A stretch of 64,000 bases of DNA from CAZHAX01 sp964530325 (GCA_964530325.1 CAZHAX010000001.1:332070-396069), one strand, 5' to 3'. Counted from the first letter of the stretch, positions 34,256 through 45,082 are shown. Numbers and translations are program-made. Notes: generated from the letters alone by a model not told the origin.

Positions 34256-35491
34256 ATGGGCAAGGCGAGGGTTGAGGATGATCTAGCCATCCTCATGCGC
34301 GGCGCCGAGTTCGGCGACGAACAGATCAGGCAGCGCATGGAGGAGGAGCTCCGGGATCGGCTGGCCGAGTCGGCCAAGACAGGCCGTTCGCTGCGGGCAT
34401 ACTGTGGCTACGATCCGACGGCCCCGGACATCCACCTGGGCCACACGGTGACGATGCGCAAGCTCCGCCAGTTCCAGGAGCTGGGCCATCAGGCGATCTT
34501 CCTCATCGGCAACTTCACCGGCCTGGTAGGAGACCCCTCCGACCGCGAGGGGGCCCGGCCGCGCCGCACGCCGGAGGAGCTGGCGGACAATGCCAGCACC
34601 TACGTTCAGCAGGCGCACCGTATTCTCGACCCGGAGAAGACTGAGGTGCGGTACAACGCGGAGTGGCTGGCGAAGCTGACGTTCGAGGACGTAATCGGCC
34701 TGGCGGCCAACTTCACCGTGCAGCAATTCCTGGCCCGGGACAATTTCTCCAAGCGCCACCAGAACGGCGATGCCATCTGGCTGCACGAGTTCTTCTACTC
34801 GCTGATGCAGGGCTACGACGCGGTGGCTCTGGAGACCGACGTGCAGGTGGGTGGTACCGACCAGCTGTTCAACCTCCTGGCGGGCCGCAAGCTGCAGGAG
34901 GCCCACGGCCAGAAGCCGCAGGTTGCCCTGACGCTGCCGATCCTGGTGGGCACTGACGGCCACGTGCGCATGTCGAAGAGCACCGGCAACTACATCGGCA
35001 TCGACGAGGCCCCGGAGGACAAGTACGGCAAGACGATGTCGATCCCCGACTCGGCCATGCGCAACTGGCTGGAGCTGGTGACCCGCTGGCAGCAGAAGCA
35101 GATCGATGAGCTCATGGCGGGCGTGGAGAGCGGCGAGATCCATCCGATGAGCGCGAAGAAGAAGCTGGCCTGGGAGATCGTCTCCATATTCGATGGAGAC
35201 GGGGCTGCCGATGTGGCCGCGGCCCGCTTCGAGCGAGTACACCAGGAGGGGAAGCTGCCGGCCGACATGCCCTCCCTGGGTCTGGATGGGCCAAAGAACG
35301 TGGTCGACCTGATCTACGAGGCGGAACTGGCGCCCAGCAAGAGTCAGGCCCGGCGCCTGGTGCAGCAGGGTGCGGTCAAGCTCGACGGCGTGAATGTCGG
35401 ATCGATCGATGACGATATCGGAGTCGAGGGCGGCCAGGAGAGGGTGCTCCAGGTAGGCAAGCGCCGCTTTCTGCGCCTCGTCTCTCGGTAG
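34256..35491 (+). CDS. tyrS: tyrosyl-tRNA synthetase
   Basis: Charges tRNA-Tyr. 411 residues. The class I signatures are HLGH (about residue 61) and the KMSKS variant RMSKS (about 241). A C-terminal S4 RNA-binding domain (about 345-410, PSKSQARRLVQQGAVKLDG) completes the enzyme. The general sequence matches the TyrZ-like group (second bacterial type). ATG preceded by GGAGCGGGGA. Confidence 0.96.
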   Translation: MGKARVEDDLAILMRGAEFGDEQIRQRMEEELRDRLAESAKTGRSLRAYCGYDPTAPDIHLGHTVTMRKLRQFQELGHQAIFLIGNFTGLVGDPSDREGARPRRTPEELADNASTYVQQAHRILDPEKTEVRYNAEWLAKLTFEDVIGLAANFTVQQFLARDNFSKRHQNGDAIWLHEFFYSLMQGYDAVALETDVQVGGTDQLFNLLAGRKLQEAHGQKPQVALTLPILVGTDGHVRMSKSTGNYIGIDEAPEDKYGKTMSIPDSAMRNWLELVTRWQQKQIDELMAGVESGEIHPMSAKKKLAWEIVSIFDGDGAADVAAARFERVHQEGKLPADMPSLGLDGPKNVVDLIYEAELAPSKSQARRLVQQGAVKLDGVNVGSIDDDIGVEGGQERVLQVGKRRFLRLVSR

Positions 35492-35599
35492 GGCAAGGTT
35501 TGAGGGCTCGGTTGCGAGCAGTCCTGGCTGATTAGGCCTTGCTTACCGATCATCGAGCATCCAGCATTGACTGAGCAGTCTGGCGGCAAGGAGTTGACG

Positions 35600-36568
35600 A
35601 TGGAAGACCGAACGTTGGTGCGGACGATAGTGGCTGTATTCGTGGCCTTCGTGCTCGGGTTCATGTTACCGGTGTGCAGCTGCGTCGGCACCGGGTGGTT
35701 GGCCGTGCGGGGGCTGGCCGGGATGGCGCCGACCGATCCGCAGGCGCTCCCCGCGCTGGGCGATTCCGTTGCCGTGCTCAGGCTGAACGGAGTGATAGCC
35801 TCCTCCGGGGGCACGAGCCTGTATTCGACGGGCGTCTCTCCCACGGGAGTGGCCGAAGCGCTGGAGCAGGCTGCCGCCAACCGGTCAATCAAGGCTGTGG
35901 TGGTCCGAGTGAATAGCCCGGGAGGAAGTGTGGTCGCCTCAGACGAGATCTACCGGGCCTTCCTCGAGTTCGAGAAACCGATCGTCATCTCGATGGGCGA
36001 GATGGCCGCCTCGGGCGGCTACTACATCGCTTGCGGGGCCGACTACGTGCTCGCCCATCCGGGCACGCTCACCGGCTCGATCGGCGTCATCAGCGAGTTC
36101 TACAACCTGGAGGAGCTGCTGGACGAGATCGGCGTCGACGTCTTCGTCATCAGCTCCGGCCCCACGAAGGACTTCGGCAGCCCCTACAGGGAGATGACCG
36201 AGGAGGAGCGTGGAATGTGGGAGGCGGTCATCGACGAGACCTACGAGAGCTTCGTGTCCATCGTCGCCGAAGCTCGCGATCTCCCGCTGGCCGACGTGCG
36301 TGCGCTGGCTGACGGCCGGGTCTACACGGGACAACAGGCGCTGGAGCTGGGGCTGGTCGACGGGCTGGGCACGCTTGACGACGCGATCGCCAAGGCGGCT
36401 GAGCTGGGTGGGATAGCAGGTGAGCCTTACGTCGTCGAGCTGCAGCAGCCGCAGGGCTTGTTCGAGTTGCTGTACGGTTTCCAGAGCGACTCTGGGCTGC
36501 CTTCGCTGGAGGAGATCATCGACTGGGCCGGGAGGGTGCGGCTGGAGTACCGCTTCACCGGCGAGTAG
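35600..36568 (+). CDS. sppA: signal peptide peptidase SppA-type serine protease
   Basis: 322 residues from the ATG at 35600, with AAGGAG seven bases before it. A single N-terminal membrane anchor (about 8-28) is followed by an S49 peptidase domain. VNSPGGSV forms the oxyanion region. The nucleophile Ser is in MAASGGYYIAC, and the general-base Lys is probably in GPTKDFGS. The short form (about 320 residues) is a homotetramer in other bacteria. It degrades cleaved signal peptides in the membrane. Convergent with gatB; only ten bases separate the stops. Confidence 0.92.
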   Translation: MEDRTLVRTIVAVFVAFVLGFMLPVCSCVGTGWLAVRGLAGMAPTDPQALPALGDSVAVLRLNGVIASSGGTSLYSTGVSPTGVAEALEQAAANRSIKAVVVRVNSPGGSVVASDEIYRAFLEFEKPIVISMGEMAASGGYYIACGADYVLAHPGTLTGSIGVISEFYNLEELLDEIGVDVFVISSGPTKDFGSPYREMTEEERGMWEAVIDETYESFVSIVAEARDLPLADVRALADGRVYTGQQALELGLVDGLGTLDDAIAKAAELGGIAGEPYVVELQQPQGLFELLYGFQSDSGLPSLEEIIDWAGRVRLEYRFTGE

Positions 36569-36578
36569 GGGCCGGGGT

Positions 36579-38027
36579 CTACTCTTGCAGCCGCCGCAGC
36601 AGCACCTGCTGTACGACCTGGGGGTTGGCCTTGCCCTCGGTCGCCTTCATCACCTGGCCCATTAGCCAGCCGAGCACCTTCTCCTCGCCGGCGCGGTACC
36701 TGGCTACCTCGTCTGCGCTGTCTTGGAGAACTTGCGCCACGGCTCGCTCCAGCGCCGCCTCGTCCGATATCTGAGCCAGGCCGCGCTTGTCCACGATGGC
36801 GCCGGCCTGCTCGCCCGTGGCGAACATCTCTTCCAGTATCTGCTTGCCCGTGCTGGCGTTGATCGTGCCGGCATCCACCAGGTCCACCAACTCGGCCAGG
36901 GCCTTCGGCTCGACCGTCACCTTCTCGATGGCCTGCTCGCCTTCCTTCACCAGCCGGAAGAACTCGCCCGTTACCCAGTTGGCGACAGTCTTGGCGTCCG
37001 CCTTGCCGGCGCGGACGGCCCGCTCGTAGTAGTCTGCTGTGCTCCTGTCGGCGACGAGGACGCCGGCGTCGTAGTCGCTGAGTCCGTACTTCGCCACGAA
37101 GCGGGCGAGCTTGGTGTCCGGCAGCTCGGGCAGCTGGCGGCGCAGCTTCTCTACCCACTCACGGCTGATCTCGATCAAGGGCAGGTCTGGCTCGGGGAAG
37201 TAGCGGTAGTCGTCGGCGAACTCCTTGCCCCGCTGCGCCACGGTGACGCCCTTCCCTTCGTCCCAGCCCATCGTCTGCTGCTCGACCTGGCCTCCCGCCT
37301 CGACCGTGGCTATCTGGCTCTCGATCTCGTAGGCCGTGGAGCGGGCCAAGGCCCGGAAGGAGTTGAGGTTCTTGACCTCATGGCGGGCGTTCATCTCCTT
37401 CGAGCCGGCTGGGCGGACGCTGACGTTCGCCTCGAAGCGCATGACGCCCTTCTCCATATCGCCTGAGTTGACGCCGACGTAGACGATGATGGAATGGAGC
37501 TTCGTGGCGTAGGCCTTGACCTCCTCGACCGAGCCCATATCCGCCTCGCTGACGATCTCCAGCAGCGGCACGCCGGCCCGGTTGAAGTCGACCAGGCTCT
37601 TGCCATGGCCAACGTGGTGGAGCTTGCCGGTATCCTCCTCCAGATGGGCCCGGTTGACGCGTATCCTCTTCCTGCCCGCCTCAGTCTCGATCTCGACATA
37701 GCCGTTCTGAGCCAGCGGGGCAAAGACGGGCGGGTACTGGGAGATCTGGTAGCCCTTGGGCAGATCGGGGTAGAAGTAGGACTTGCGGGCGAAGCGGCTG
37801 AGAGGCGGCACCTCGCAGTTGAGTGCCAGCCCGGTCATGATCGCCATCTCTACCGCCCGCCTGTTGATCACGGGCAGCACACCGGGCATCGCCGTGCACA
37901 CCGGGCAGACGAAGCTGTTGGGAGCCAGGTCGCCCGTATCCTCCTTCACCGGGCAGGAGCAGAACATCTTGGAGGCAGTGTGGATCTGAGCGTGGACCTC
38001 CAGGCCGATGACCGGTTCGTACTCCAT
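36579..38027 (-). CDS. gatB: aspartyl/glutamyl-tRNA(Asn/Gln) amidotransferase subunit B
   Basis: Transamidation subunit that converts Glu-tRNA(Gln) or Asp-tRNA(Asn). 482 residues, full length. Typical stretches are IGLEVHAQIHTASKMFC, CPVCTAMPGVLP, YFYPDLPKGYQISQY and ARHEVKNLNSFRA, with a YqeY-like C-terminal tail domain (about 330-480, ending GQVMKATEGKANPQVV...). gatA and gatC are not adjacent. ATG start. Confidence 0.96.
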   Translation of the reverse strand: MEYEPVIGLEVHAQIHTASKMFCSCPVKEDTGDLAPNSFVCPVCTAMPGVLPVINRRAVEMAIMTGLALNCEVPPLSRFARKSYFYPDLPKGYQISQYPPVFAPLAQNGYVEIETEAGRKRIRVNRAHLEEDTGKLHHVGHGKSLVDFNRAGVPLLEIVSEADMGSVEEVKAYATKLHSIIVYVGVNSGDMEKGVMRFEANVSVRPAGSKEMNARHEVKNLNSFRALARSTAYEIESQIATVEAGGQVEQQTMGWDEGKGVTVAQRGKEFADDYRYFPEPDLPLIEISREWVEKLRRQLPELPDTKLARFVAKYGLSDYDAGVLVADRSTADYYERAVRAGKADAKTVANWVTGEFFRLVKEGEQAIEKVTVEPKALAELVDLVDAGTINASTGKQILEEMFATGEQAGAIVDKRGLAQISDEAALERAVAQVLQDSADEVARYRAGEEKVLGWLMGQVMKATEGKANPQVVQQVLLRRLQE

Positions 38028-38083
38028 CAGGTGTCCCCTCCAGCTGCACCTGGCAGCCTATCGGGTAGCTGCCGGCCGGAGCG

Positions 38084-39313
38084 CTAGCCGCCCAGCGCGG
38101 TCAACACGATTGCGGCGATTGCCGCCAGCGCTATCGCCAGCCCGACGATGGCGGTGATGACCGTCTTCGGTTCCATGCCCGGCATCACCGCGCCGGCCAG
38201 CCCGGCGTCGGCGCCGTACTGATGGAACAGCCGGCCCCACTTGGCCTTCAACGCTTCCCGGACCCGCTTGCGGCCGACGAACGGATACCAGTAGACGTTG
38301 TGATAGAGATTGCTGGCGAAATAGGACCATGGGACGAGCGGCGTGCGCAGCAGAAGGGGCTCGATCGGGTGCAGCCAGCCGTGATAGATCATCTTCTGCC
38401 CCCTGCTGGCGAAGGTGTTCTCCTGCACGAACTGCCAGTCCTGGGAGAGCACCCACTCCCTGTCCTCGCCTAGGATCTCGATCTGATCCGGGTCCCCGAT
38501 TCCCAGCCCGGCCTCGTGTGCCAAGCGGATGAAGTCGATCGACAGGGGATCGAAGCCCTGCATACGGGCGGACATGGCGTCGATGGCCACCTGGTCTGCC
38601 GATGCGAGAATGACGTCCTTCTGGTGCCAGCGCATGGCCCGCGGCCCGGGCCCGTCGCCGGCGAAGGTGCCGTCCATCACGGCGAAGAGGCCGGGATGCA
38701 CGTCCTGCTGGATCATCAGCAGGTCGACGAGCGTCTCGTGGATCTGGGAATGTGTCCAGTGGCGCTTCGTGCCCAGGAGGCCGCCGAAGGCGTTCTTCAT
38801 CGCACCGGTGATCCTGGTGAACACGTGCGTCTTAACTGTGGGCAGCTGGATGATGTTGCGGCCGTAAAACAGCTCGGGGATGTGTACGCCCTCAGGATAG
38901 ATCTTGTCCAGCACCAGGAAGGGCTGCTTCGGCTCGTAGCGCACCCACTTGAACTCGGGCTCGTAGAGGTGTACGTTGCGCAGCCTGTACTTATCCACAA
39001 CGTACTTGTGCTTGTTGTTCCTTTCGCCAACGTAGGCGTTGACGACGACGGTGTTGTTCTGAGCGCCGATCAGGTTGTCGTAGCCCGCAGCCTGCAGGGC
39101 CCGAATGACTCCCTCCAGCTGCCAGGGTGCGGTCGAGCAGGCGGGGTACCAGGTCTGCCAGGAGATGTTGATCTTTAGGATGGTCTCCCTATCCGCAGGC
39201 AGCGCCTGGCGGAAGCCGGCCAGCTCCATCAGGCGGCCGTAGTCCTCCAGAACCGTCTCAGGCGTAGTTCTGAGTACGGCGACCTTGCCGAGGCCCGGGT
39301 ATTCTTTGGTCAT
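38084..39313 (-). CDS. DUF362 domain protein
   Basis: 409 residues. Conserved DUF362 features are KINISWQTWYPACSTAP near the N-terminus, LPTVKTHVFTRITGAMKNAFGGLLG in the middle (shown here as family context) and the following HETLVDLL and VMDGTFAGDGPGP. A C-terminal hydrophobic helix (about 385-408) suggests membrane attachment. The function of the family is unknown. The start overlaps the glycosyltransferase stop by four bases (ATGA), so the two are cotranslated. Confidence 0.82.
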   Translation of the reverse strand: MTKEYPGLGKVAVLRTTPETVLEDYGRLMELAGFRQALPADRETILKINISWQTWYPACSTAPWQLEGVIRALQAAGYDNLIGAQNNTVVVNAYVGERNNKHKYVVDKYRLRNVHLYEPEFKWVRYEPKQPFLVLDKIYPEGVHIPELFYGRNIIQLPTVKTHVFTRITGAMKNAFGGLLGTKRHWTHSQIHETLVDLLMIQQDVHPGLFAVMDGTFAGDGPGPRAMRWHQKDVILASADQVAIDAMSARMQGFDPLSIDFIRLAHEAGLGIGDPDQIEILGEDREWVLSQDWQFVQENTFASRGQKMIYHGWLHPIEPLLLRTPLVPWSYFASNLYHNVYWYPFVGRKRVREALKAKWGRLFHQYGADAGLAGAVMPGMEPKTVITAIVGLAIALAAIAAIVLTALGG

Positions 39314-40782
39314 GGCTCCTCCGTCCTCTCCGCCGAGCGGTCAGGAAGTATACCCCACTTGCGGCGGCCTGTCCAGGTTCGAGGCGTCAGCAGCGGCAGG
39401 ACGACCGGCAATCCGAACTGCCAAGGAGCGGTGATGGCCACGGCTGCCGCCCAGTCCATCCCGGGTAGGCCGAGGCTGTCGAAGAGCCAGCCATAGCCCA
39501 GCGTGAGCGTAAGCACCGAGAGCTCCGAGGTCAGGCACAGAAGGAAGGTGCGCAGGCGGGTGCGGCGGGTGAGATGGAGCGCGGCCAGAGGCACGAGCCA
39601 GATCGGATACCAGATTCGATAGCTGGAACGCATCAATAGGTAGAGGAACAAGAGAAGCAGGCCGGCCTCGGCCAGCCCCATCCGCCCGCGCCACACCCGG
39701 ACCAGGGCCCACGCGTAGACCCCCGCCAGTGCAGCCAGCATCAGCGCGTTCAGGATCCACCCCGGCAGGTTGAAGGGAAGCAGCCAGCGCAGCAGCCCGG
39801 CCGCCGGCGAGGGCAAAGAGAACGAGCTGCGGCCCATCTCGGTCAGGATGCCTCCCACGTTCTCCCAGGGCGGCCAGTAGGGCAGGAAGGCGATCAGCGT
39901 CAGGCCCAACACGACCGCGACGCCGAGAGCGAGGGACCCGAGACGCCGGCGCCTCTCCTGCTCCCGCAATACCGCCGCCATCAGGAGCGGCAGCAGCAGG
40001 GCTGCCGTGGCTTTCGTCAGCATACCAATCGTCATGGCTGCGATCGCGGGAATCGACAGCCGCTTTCGCTGCCATAGCAGGAAGCCGAGGAGGACCCAGA
40101 ACAGCATCACCAGGTCGTTGTGGCCGTTGCCCACGCCCTGGAGCAGCACCAGCGGATTCCAGGCGAATAGCAGCAGGGCGTGCGTGTCCCGGTCGCAGCC
40201 CCAGGCCAGGAGAGCCAGGCAGGCCGCGTAGGCGATCAAGGCCAGGGCCTTGAAGGCCAGCGCGGCCCCGACGGCGTCGTCCGGGCTGACGCGGACGACA
40301 CGGGCAGCCAGGTTCTCCCAGGCCGGTCCGTATGGAGATAGGGCGTCTTTCCAGCCCCCCGTCAGGTACAGGAAGGGATCGTCCGGGAACCGGTCCGGCG
40401 AGACGGCCAGAGGGCTAACCTGGTACACGACGGTCAGGCGGGCCCTGCCGATGTACTGGAAGAGGTCGATGGCGGTGATCGGGTAGAGCCAGACGAGGAT
40501 GAGGCCGAAGGCGAGGCCGAAGCTGGCGACCGCGCGCATCGATAGCTGTGCTCTTTGGGCCAGCTTCAGTGCCAACCAGTAGGCGGCGAACAGTACCACA
40601 AGCCCGCCGGCGTAGACAGCAGCGGACCAGGGGCGCGCTCGGGAGAGCTTCTCCACGTCATAGAGCCGCTGAGCCTGACCGTGGACGGTGAGCGGATATA
40701 GGAGAACATAGGCCAGATAGGAGGCTCCGCTAGCTGCCCCGAGCGAGGCCAGGAGGACGCCGGGACGACGGACTCTGTCCAT
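39310..40782 (-). CDS. multi-pass membrane mannosyltransferase-like protein (GT-C fold)
   Basis: 490 residues with about twelve transmembrane helices. The loop after the first helices has an acidic cluster (LYPITAIDLFQYIGRARL), and a later loop reads WNPLVLLQGVGNGHNDLVMLFWVLLGF in part, which resembles polyprenol-phosphate-mannose-dependent transferases such as MptA/MptB and DUF2029 proteins. It probably works on envelope glycans or glycolipids. Translation-coupled to the DUF362 gene. The promoter leaves almost no 5' leader. Confidence 0.75.
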   Translation of the reverse strand: MDRVRRPGVLLASLGAASGASYLAYVLLYPLTVHGQAQRLYDVEKLSRARPWSAAVYAGGLVVLFAAYWLALKLAQRAQLSMRAVASFGLAFGLILVWLYPITAIDLFQYIGRARLTVVYQVSPLAVSPDRFPDDPFLYLTGGWKDALSPYGPAWENLAARVVRVSPDDAVGAALAFKALALIAYAACLALLAWGCDRDTHALLLFAWNPLVLLQGVGNGHNDLVMLFWVLLGFLLWQRKRLSIPAIAAMTIGMLTKATAALLLPLLMAAVLREQERRRRLGSLALGVAVVLGLTLIAFLPYWPPWENVGGILTEMGRSSFSLPSPAAGLLRWLLPFNLPGWILNALMLAALAGVYAWALVRVWRGRMGLAEAGLLLLFLYLLMRSSYRIWYPIWLVPLAALHLTRRTRLRTFLLCLTSELSVLTLTLGYGWLFDSLGLPGMDWAAAVAITAPWQFGLPVVLPLLTPRTWTGRRKWGILPDRSAERTEEP

Positions 40783-40790
40783 CGCCCACC

Positions 40791-40799
40791 ATTATACCA
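40791..40799 (-). promoter_or_regulatory. extended -10 promoter, near-leaderless transcript
   Basis: Minus strand TG-G-TATAAT (40799-40791), with the ATG at 40782 only eight bases after the -10. Transcription should begin at or within three bases of the start codon. Confidence 0.55.
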
Positions 40800-40888
40800 T
40801 CGGGTGTCTCGGGGCGAACAGCCGGGGCGCGGACGGACGAAGGGCTGGGCGCAGGGAGTCGTTGTCCTGGCGCCCTGTGGCTGAAGCT

Positions 40889-42301
40889 CTAGGGCGTGTC
40901 CGGGGCGACGGGAAGGGAGAAGCGAAAGGTGGAGCCCTGGCCCGGCGCGGTCTCCACAGTGATCGCGCTGCCGTGCATCTCCACAAGCTGCTTGGCGATG
41001 GCCAGCCCCAGGCCGCTGCCGCCCATCGCCCGGGAGCGGGACTTCTCGCCGCGCCAGAAGCGCTCGAAGATGTAGGGCAGGTCCTTCGGCGGGATGCCGC
41101 TTCCCGTGTCCGCTACGGCCAGCTCGATGACGCCGTCACCGCAGGAGGCGCACAGGATCACCGTTCCCCCCCGCGGCGTGTGACGCAGGGCGTTCGTCAG
41201 CAGATTCCCCAGCACCTGGGCGATACGCCGGGCATCGGCCAGGGCCTTGGGCAGCCCGTCGGCTACCTCGACCTGCAGCGCGATCCCCCTGTCGTCCGCC
41301 TGCGGGCCGAAGTTGACTGCCGCGTCGCAGAGCAGATCGCCGATGTCCGTCGGGCTCATGCTCAGCGCCAGCTGCCCAGTCTCGGCCAGGGCGAGCAGGC
41401 GCAGGTCCTCGACGAGATGGCTCAGCAGCTCCGTCTCCTCGATGATCGGCTCGAGATGCTCTGGCGAGGCGGGGTAGACCCCGTCCAGGACGCCCTCCAG
41501 CTTGCCCCTGATAACGGCCAGGGGCGTGCGGAGTTCGTGGGCCACGTCCGCGGTCATGTCCCGGCGCAGGCTGTCCGCCCGGGCCAGGTCCTCCGCCATG
41601 CGGTTGAAGGCGGCGGCCAGCTCCCCCAGCTCGCCGGGATGGTGCTCGGGGACCCGCACGTCCAGGTTGCCGGAGGCGATGGCCCCGGTCGCCTCCGTGA
41701 GCCTGACTAGTGGCCGGGCCATTCTGCGGGAGATCAGCAGGCCGATGAGCAGGCTGCTTCCGCCTATGCCCACGCCGGCGATCAGGAAGCCGCGCAGGCT
41801 GTGGCTCATCATGGTGGTGAAGCCGACCCGCAGCTGCTGGAGCGGGGAGACGTAGAGGAAGCCGATCTGCTCGCCGCCTGCTACGATGGGGGCGGAGAGG
41901 GCCAGCTCGGCCGGGCTCAACCCGCCCCCGATCCGGGGCTCAGGCTCGCCGTATCCATCCTCGCTGGCGGCGATGACGTTGCCATCGGCAGCGGCGAGCA
42001 GGTAACCCACCTCCCAGCTTTCGTCCCACGGCCCCCAATCGGCACCGCAGGGGTAGGTCTCGATGAGCGTTTGCACGCCGTCCCAGCTGCCGTGTTCCTC
42101 GTAGTAGGTGGCCAATCGGTCAGCCCACAGCGTGGACGTGGGCATCGGTCCGAAGCGGGCCAGGCCGTAGAGGGCCACCCGGCCGGCGATGAACATGCCC
42201 ACGCCGACCAGCAGGATGACCACCGCGAAGGAGGCGATGAGCTGCCAGAAGAAGCGTATCGCCGGCCGCCGCCGTCCCTGCGCTTCCGCGCCGCTTGCCA
42301 T
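40889..42301 (-). CDS. sensor histidine kinase (BaeS-like)
   Basis: 470 residues: helix 1 (about 18-42), an extracytoplasmic sensor segment (about 45-160, with one Cys in YPCGADWGPW), helix 2 (about 175-195), HAMP (about 195-245), HisKA with VAHELRTPLAVI holding the phosphorylated His, and an HATPase domain with N box LGNLLTNALRH and G boxes DTGSGIPP and GSGLGLAI. It overlaps nothing but begins two bases after its response regulator. Probably controls the efflux operon upstream of it. Confidence 0.94.
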   Translation of the reverse strand: MASGAEAQGRRRPAIRFFWQLIASFAVVILLVGVGMFIAGRVALYGLARFGPMPTSTLWADRLATYYEEHGSWDGVQTLIETYPCGADWGPWDESWEVGYLLAAADGNVIAASEDGYGEPEPRIGGGLSPAELALSAPIVAGGEQIGFLYVSPLQQLRVGFTTMMSHSLRGFLIAGVGIGGSSLLIGLLISRRMARPLVRLTEATGAIASGNLDVRVPEHHPGELGELAAAFNRMAEDLARADSLRRDMTADVAHELRTPLAVIRGKLEGVLDGVYPASPEHLEPIIEETELLSHLVEDLRLLALAETGQLALSMSPTDIGDLLCDAAVNFGPQADDRGIALQVEVADGLPKALADARRIAQVLGNLLTNALRHTPRGGTVILCASCGDGVIELAVADTGSGIPPKDLPYIFERFWRGEKSRSRAMGGSGLGLAIAKQLVEMHGSAITVETAPGQGSTFRFSLPVAPDTP

Positions 42302-42303
42302 TC

Positions 42304-42999
<696 letters not shown>

Positions 43000-43080
43000 T
43001 CTACTCGCCCCCGCTGCCGCCTACTGTACCATGCGGCCTATCCGCTGTCCCGCGCGCAGCCGTCGGGCGGTTCGCCGCAG

Positions 43081-44355
43081 CTACTCATAGCGCAGGGCCT
43101 CGATCGGGTTGAGTCGCGCCGCCTGGTTGGCCGGATAGATGCCGAAGAAGAGACCTACGGCGAATGAGAACCCAACCGCGAGTAGTATCGAGTCGACGGT
43201 CATGACCGCGTCCACGACGCCGGTCAGCGCCACGAGCGTCGCCAGTCCGGACCCGAACAGCACGCCGATCAGGCCGCCCAGGAGACTGAGGACGACCGCC
43301 TCCGTGAGAAACTGGACCAGGATATCGGACCTGCGGGCGCCCACGGCCTTGCGCAGGCCTATCTCCCGCGTCCGCTCGGTGACGGAGACAAGCATGATGT
43401 TCATGATCCCTATTCCGCCGACGAGCAGGGAGATGCCGGCGACCGCTCCCAGGAAGGCGGTCATGATCGCCGTCACCTGGTTGGCGACGTTGAGGATGTC
43501 CGCCTGGCTCAGGGCCACGAAGTCAAGCTCCTCGTCCTCGTCGAAGCCGTGGCGCTCTCTGAGCAGGTCCTCCAGCTGCTGCTCGACGGCCTCGGCCGTG
43601 TCCTCTGAGGTCGATACGGCGTTGATCCGGGTGACGATCAGCTCACCCAAGGGGTTGCGGGCGTTGAACAACCTGGTCTGGGCGGTCGATATGGGCACGT
43701 AGACGGTGTCGTCGCTGCTCGTCGTCCCCATTGACGTATCGCCCTTCTCCGCCAGGACGCCGACGACGGTCAGGGAGACGCGACCCCCATTCGTGCCTGG
43801 AATCGTCACCCTGATCTTCTGCCCCAGCGGATCGAAGCCGCCGAACAGGTCTGCCGCAGCATCGCTTCCCAGCACGGCCACGCCGGCCCTGCCGTCCACA
43901 TCCGTGTTCTCCAGGAAGCGCCCGCTTTCTACGGCCAGGTTGAAGGCTTCCAGATACTCCGGCGTCGTTCCCGTGACGGCGGCGTTGATGTCGGCGTCGC
44001 CGAAGACTATCTGGGCATTGCTCGTGTACTCCGGCGCGACGAGCTTCGCATCGGGAACGTTGCGCGGGTCGGCCGCGGCGAGAGCATCCTCGTAGGTCAG
44101 CGTGGCGGCCAGTCCGCCGGCGCTTTGGCCGGGCCGCTGGGACTGGAATGAGCCGGGAGCGACGAAGACCAGGTTCGTGCCGATCGAGCTGATCTGTTTG
44201 GTGATCTCCGCTTGCGCGCCCTCGCCCAGCGAGAGCAAGGCGATAACTGCGCCGACGCCGATGACCACGCCGAGCATCGTCAGCGCCGAGCGCATCTTGT
44301 TCGCAGAGAGCCCGTCCCAGGCTGCGCGCAGGCTCTCGACTATGTTACCTATCAT
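43081..44355 (-). CDS. MacB-type ABC transporter permease (FtsX domain)
   Basis: 424 residues. The opening ESLRAAWDGLSANKMRSALTMLG and an N-terminal helix, a large extracytoplasmic MacB periplasmic core domain (about 50-265) and three C-terminal helices with TERTREIGLRKAVGARR match MacB-like mechanotransmission transporters. ATPase and membrane-fusion protein are encoded directly upstream. In a monoderm-like cell the complex would export or extract antimicrobial peptides or lipids; the substrate is unknown. Confidence 0.92.
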   Translation of the reverse strand: MIGNIVESLRAAWDGLSANKMRSALTMLGVVIGVGAVIALLSLGEGAQAEITKQISSIGTNLVFVAPGSFQSQRPGQSAGGLAATLTYEDALAAADPRNVPDAKLVAPEYTSNAQIVFGDADINAAVTGTTPEYLEAFNLAVESGRFLENTDVDGRAGVAVLGSDAAADLFGGFDPLGQKIRVTIPGTNGGRVSLTVVGVLAEKGDTSMGTTSSDDTVYVPISTAQTRLFNARNPLGELIVTRINAVSTSEDTAEAVEQQLEDLLRERHGFDEDEELDFVALSQADILNVANQVTAIMTAFLGAVAGISLLVGGIGIMNIMLVSVTERTREIGLRKAVGARRSDILVQFLTEAVVLSLLGGLIGVLFGSGLATLVALTGVVDAVMTVDSILLAVGFSFAVGLFFGIYPANQAARLNPIEALRYE

Positions 44356-44404
44356 CTAGCTAGTTCTCCAGTTCGAAGAGGCTGCCGGCACCGCCGGCCG
44401 CTCG

Positions 44405-45082
44405 CTAGGCAGCAACCTGCCCGTCGAGCAGGCGGATGATGCGTTGAGCCAGCCCGCCTATCTCCTCGTCGTGAGTGACGACGACGATGCTGATACCTCG
44501 CTCCTGGTGCAGGCGCTGCATGATCTCCATCACCTGGGCGCCTGCCTTAGAATCGAGGTTGCCTGTGGGTTCGTCGGCGAGGATGATGGCCGGATCGTTG
44601 ATCAACGCTCGCGCTATAGCCACGCGCTGCTGCTCGCCGCCGGAGAGCTCGGTGGGACGGTGCGTGAGCCGTTCTCCAAGCCCTACCATTTCCAGCGCCT
44701 CCTGCGCCTTCCGCCTCCTCTCGGCGACGCCGTTCCCCCGGCCGTTTCTGGTGTACTGGAGCGGCAGCGTCACCTGCGTCAGCGCATCGACGCGAGACAG
44801 CAGGTTGAAGGTCTGGAAGACGAATCCGATGCGCCGGTTGCGAATCTCCGCCAGCTGGTCATCGTCCATCTGGCTGACGTCGACTCCATCCAGCCTGTAG
44901 TGGCCCGAGGTCGGCACATCCAGGCAGCCGATCAGGTGCATCAGGGTGGACTTGCCGGACCCGGATGGTCCCATTACGGAGACCCACTCGCCGCGCTCTA
45001 TCTCCAGCGACACGCCGCGCAGCGCGTGCACCTCTACCTCGCCCATCTGGTAGACCTTGGTGATGTTCTCCAGCTGGATCAT
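44405..45082 (-). CDS. MacB-type ABC transporter ATP-binding protein
   Basis: 225 residues from the ATG at 45082, preceded by GAGG eight bases upstream; an ATG at 45100 overlapping the previous gene is the alternative. Walker A is GPSGSGKST, signature LSGGEQQRVAIARAL, Walker B IILADEPTGNLD. IQLENITKVYQMG is the usual LolD/MacB start. It acts with the FtsX permease and the HlyD-like subunit. Confidence 0.94.
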   Translation of the reverse strand: MIQLENITKVYQMGEVEVHALRGVSLEIERGEWVSVMGPSGSGKSTLMHLIGCLDVPTSGHYRLDGVDVSQMDDDQLAEIRNRRIGFVFQTFNLLSRVDALTQVTLPLQYTRNGRGNGVAERRRKAQEALEMVGLGERLTHRPTELSGGEQQRVAIARALINDPAIILADEPTGNLDSKAGAQVMEIMQRLHQERGISIVVVTHDEEIGGLAQRIIRLLDGQVAA